Below are positions 63,257-64,000 of a DNA stretch of 64,000 bases, piece by piece. Location: contig NZ_CP023994.1 in the NCBI RefSeq assembly GCF_003194085.1, positions 496,001 through 560,000 on the forward strand. The letters are read 5' to 3'. The stretch is from Aurantimicrobium photophilum. GTDB taxonomy: Bacteria; Actinomycetota; Actinomycetes; Actinomycetales; Microbacteriaceae. The position numbers and the translations under genes were made by a program. A model generated the notes under the pieces. It made no database searches, had not been told where the DNA came from, and was given only the letters and a program-made list of their open reading frames with translations. Position 1 is the first letter of the stretch, and the number at the start of each line of letters is the position of its first letter.

Positions 63257-63859
63257 ATGGAGAAATTCACATCCGTCACCGGTGTTGGTGTTCCTCTGCG
63301 ACGCAGTGGCGTGGACACCGACCAGATCATTCCTGCCGTCTATCTCAAGCGCGTGACCAAGACCGGCTTCGATGATGCCCTCTTCGCCAACTGGCGTCAG
63401 GACCCCGAATTCATTTTGAACCAGTCTGAATATGCTGGTGCTCGAGTGCTTGTTGCCGGACCTGACTTTGGAACGGGTTCCTCACGTGAGCACGCTGTCT
63501 GGGCACTGCGTGACTACGGTTTCGATGCAGTTCTGGCACCGAAGTTCGCAGATATTTTCCGCGGAAACTCAGGTAAGCAAGGTTTGCTTACCGGCGTTAT
63601 TTCTGAGGCAGACTGCGAGAAACTCTGGGCTGCACTGGAAGCTCAGCCTGGTGTTGAACTGACCGTTGACCTTGTTGAAAAGAAGGCAACACTCGGTGAC
63701 CTTGTTGTTCCCTTCGAAGTCGATGACTACATTCGCTGGCGTTTGCTCGAAGGACTCGATGACATCGCGCTAACCTTGCGTAACGAGCAGGCCATCACTG
63801 ACTTCGAAGCGAAGCGTGAAGGCTGGCGCCCCAAGACCCTTCCTGTGAGGCATGCATGA
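63257..63859 (+). CDS. leuD: 3-Isopropylmalate dehydratase, small subunit
   Basis: The 200-aa subunit forms the swivelling domain of isopropylmalate isomerase. [13 protein letters not shown] (about 18-30) and [14 protein letters not shown] (about 72-85) are the substrate-binding signatures. It starts 2 nt after leuC and overlaps murA by 4 nt (ATGA). Confidence 0.95.
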   Translation: MEKFTSVTGVGVPLRRSGVDTDQIIPAVYLKRVTKTGFDDALFANWRQDPEFILNQSEYAGARVLVAGPDFGTGSSREHAVWALRDYGFDAVLAPKFADIFRGNSGKQGLLTGVISEADCEKLWAALEAQPGVELTVDLVEKKATLGDLVVPFEVDDYIRWRLLEGLDDIALTLRNEQAITDFEAKREGWRPKTLPVRHA

Positions 63860-64000
63860 ACACTGTTGCAAACGACGCACGCGCCGCTGGCGCACGCGTA
63901 GGCCTCTCCGGAGACACCATCACCATCAATGGTGGCCACCCACTTTCTGGTCGCATTGAGGTCAAGGGTGCAAAGAACCTGGTCACCAAGGCGATGGTTG
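63856..64000 (+). CDS. murA: UDP-N-acetylglucosamine 1-carboxyvinyltransferase, 5' part
   Basis: Only the first 48 codons are present; the window ends inside the gene. [20 protein letters not shown] followed by LVTKAMV is the MurA N-terminus, including the substrate-binding Lys-Asn pair. MurA transfers enolpyruvate to UDP-GlcNAc in the first step of peptidoglycan synthesis. Its ATG overlaps the leuD stop, so it is expressed from the leucine transcript. The catalytic Cys (or Asp) loop is beyond the window. Confidence 0.9.
   Translation, partial: MNTVANDARAAGARVGLSGDTITINGGHPLSGRIEVKGAKNLVTKAMV

Overview
The window reads as chromosomal DNA of a mid-G+C actinobacterium, most likely a Microbacteriaceae member (possibly one of the small aquatic Rhodoluna/Aquiluna/Aurantimicrobium-type genomes; the genus is a guess from moderate G+C and tight packing). 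Supporting signs are the AdnAB helicase-nuclease pair, NudC, a UvrD2-like helicase, a DUF2342 protein, a PDZ-Lon protein and a UPF0182 protein in the order known from mycobacteria, a cydABDC operon, a DtxR/IdeR-type iron box, and many TANNNT -10 boxes placed 6-7 nt before the start codon, as in leaderless actinobacterial genes. Genes are tightly packed, no gap reaches 300 bases, and I see no insertion sequence, prophage or CRISPR array.

Layout. 0-5.6 kb: a secreted HNH-type nuclease, an SDR/DUF2867 protein, a His/Gly/Asp-rich membrane-anchored protein and the copper ATPase CopA. 5.6-14.4 kb: fatty-acid desaturase, small membrane protein, SNF2-type helicase, ZIP transporter, alpha/beta hydrolase, phosphate transporter with a small partner, NCS2 purine permease. 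14.5-18.1 kb: lipoprotein, secreted PKD-like protein, AlkD-like repair protein, HtrA-like protease. 18.2-22.1 kb: two GT2 glycosyltransferases, a CDP-alcohol phosphatidyltransferase and a TagF-like polymerase, which look like an envelope glycopolymer module. 22.2-38.7 kb: DNA repair and housekeeping block (adnA, adnB, pseudokinase, nudC, uvrD2-like, cyclodehydratase-like, DUF2342, PDZ-Lon, UPF0182). 38.9-44.9 kb: cytochrome bd operon cydABDC behind an iron box and a region rich in inverted repeats. 44.9-48.1 kb: MFS transporter, prfB, TIM-barrel isomerase.

48.2-64 kb holds nearly all of branched-chain amino-acid synthesis: ilvD, ilvB, ilvN, ilvC, leuB, ilvE, leuC and leuD. It is interleaved with serA, gltX, tRNA-Gln(CUG), a lipid kinase, tRNA-Glu(CUC) and terC, and ends in a truncated murA. 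leuA and ilvA are not in the window.

The most interesting signals are regulatory. At least a dozen genes carry a -10 box 6-7 nt upstream of the start, and in four cases the TAG stop of the preceding gene is itself the first half of that -10 box. Two envelope genes share an 11-nt-period direct repeat typical of an OmpR/PhoB-family response-regulator site. The cyd operon has an iron box followed by three inverted repeats. Among proteins, the kinase-fold protein and NudC have lost hallmark residues, and the UvrD2-like helicase lacks its usual C-terminal domain. All assignments are from reading the sequence; no database search was run.
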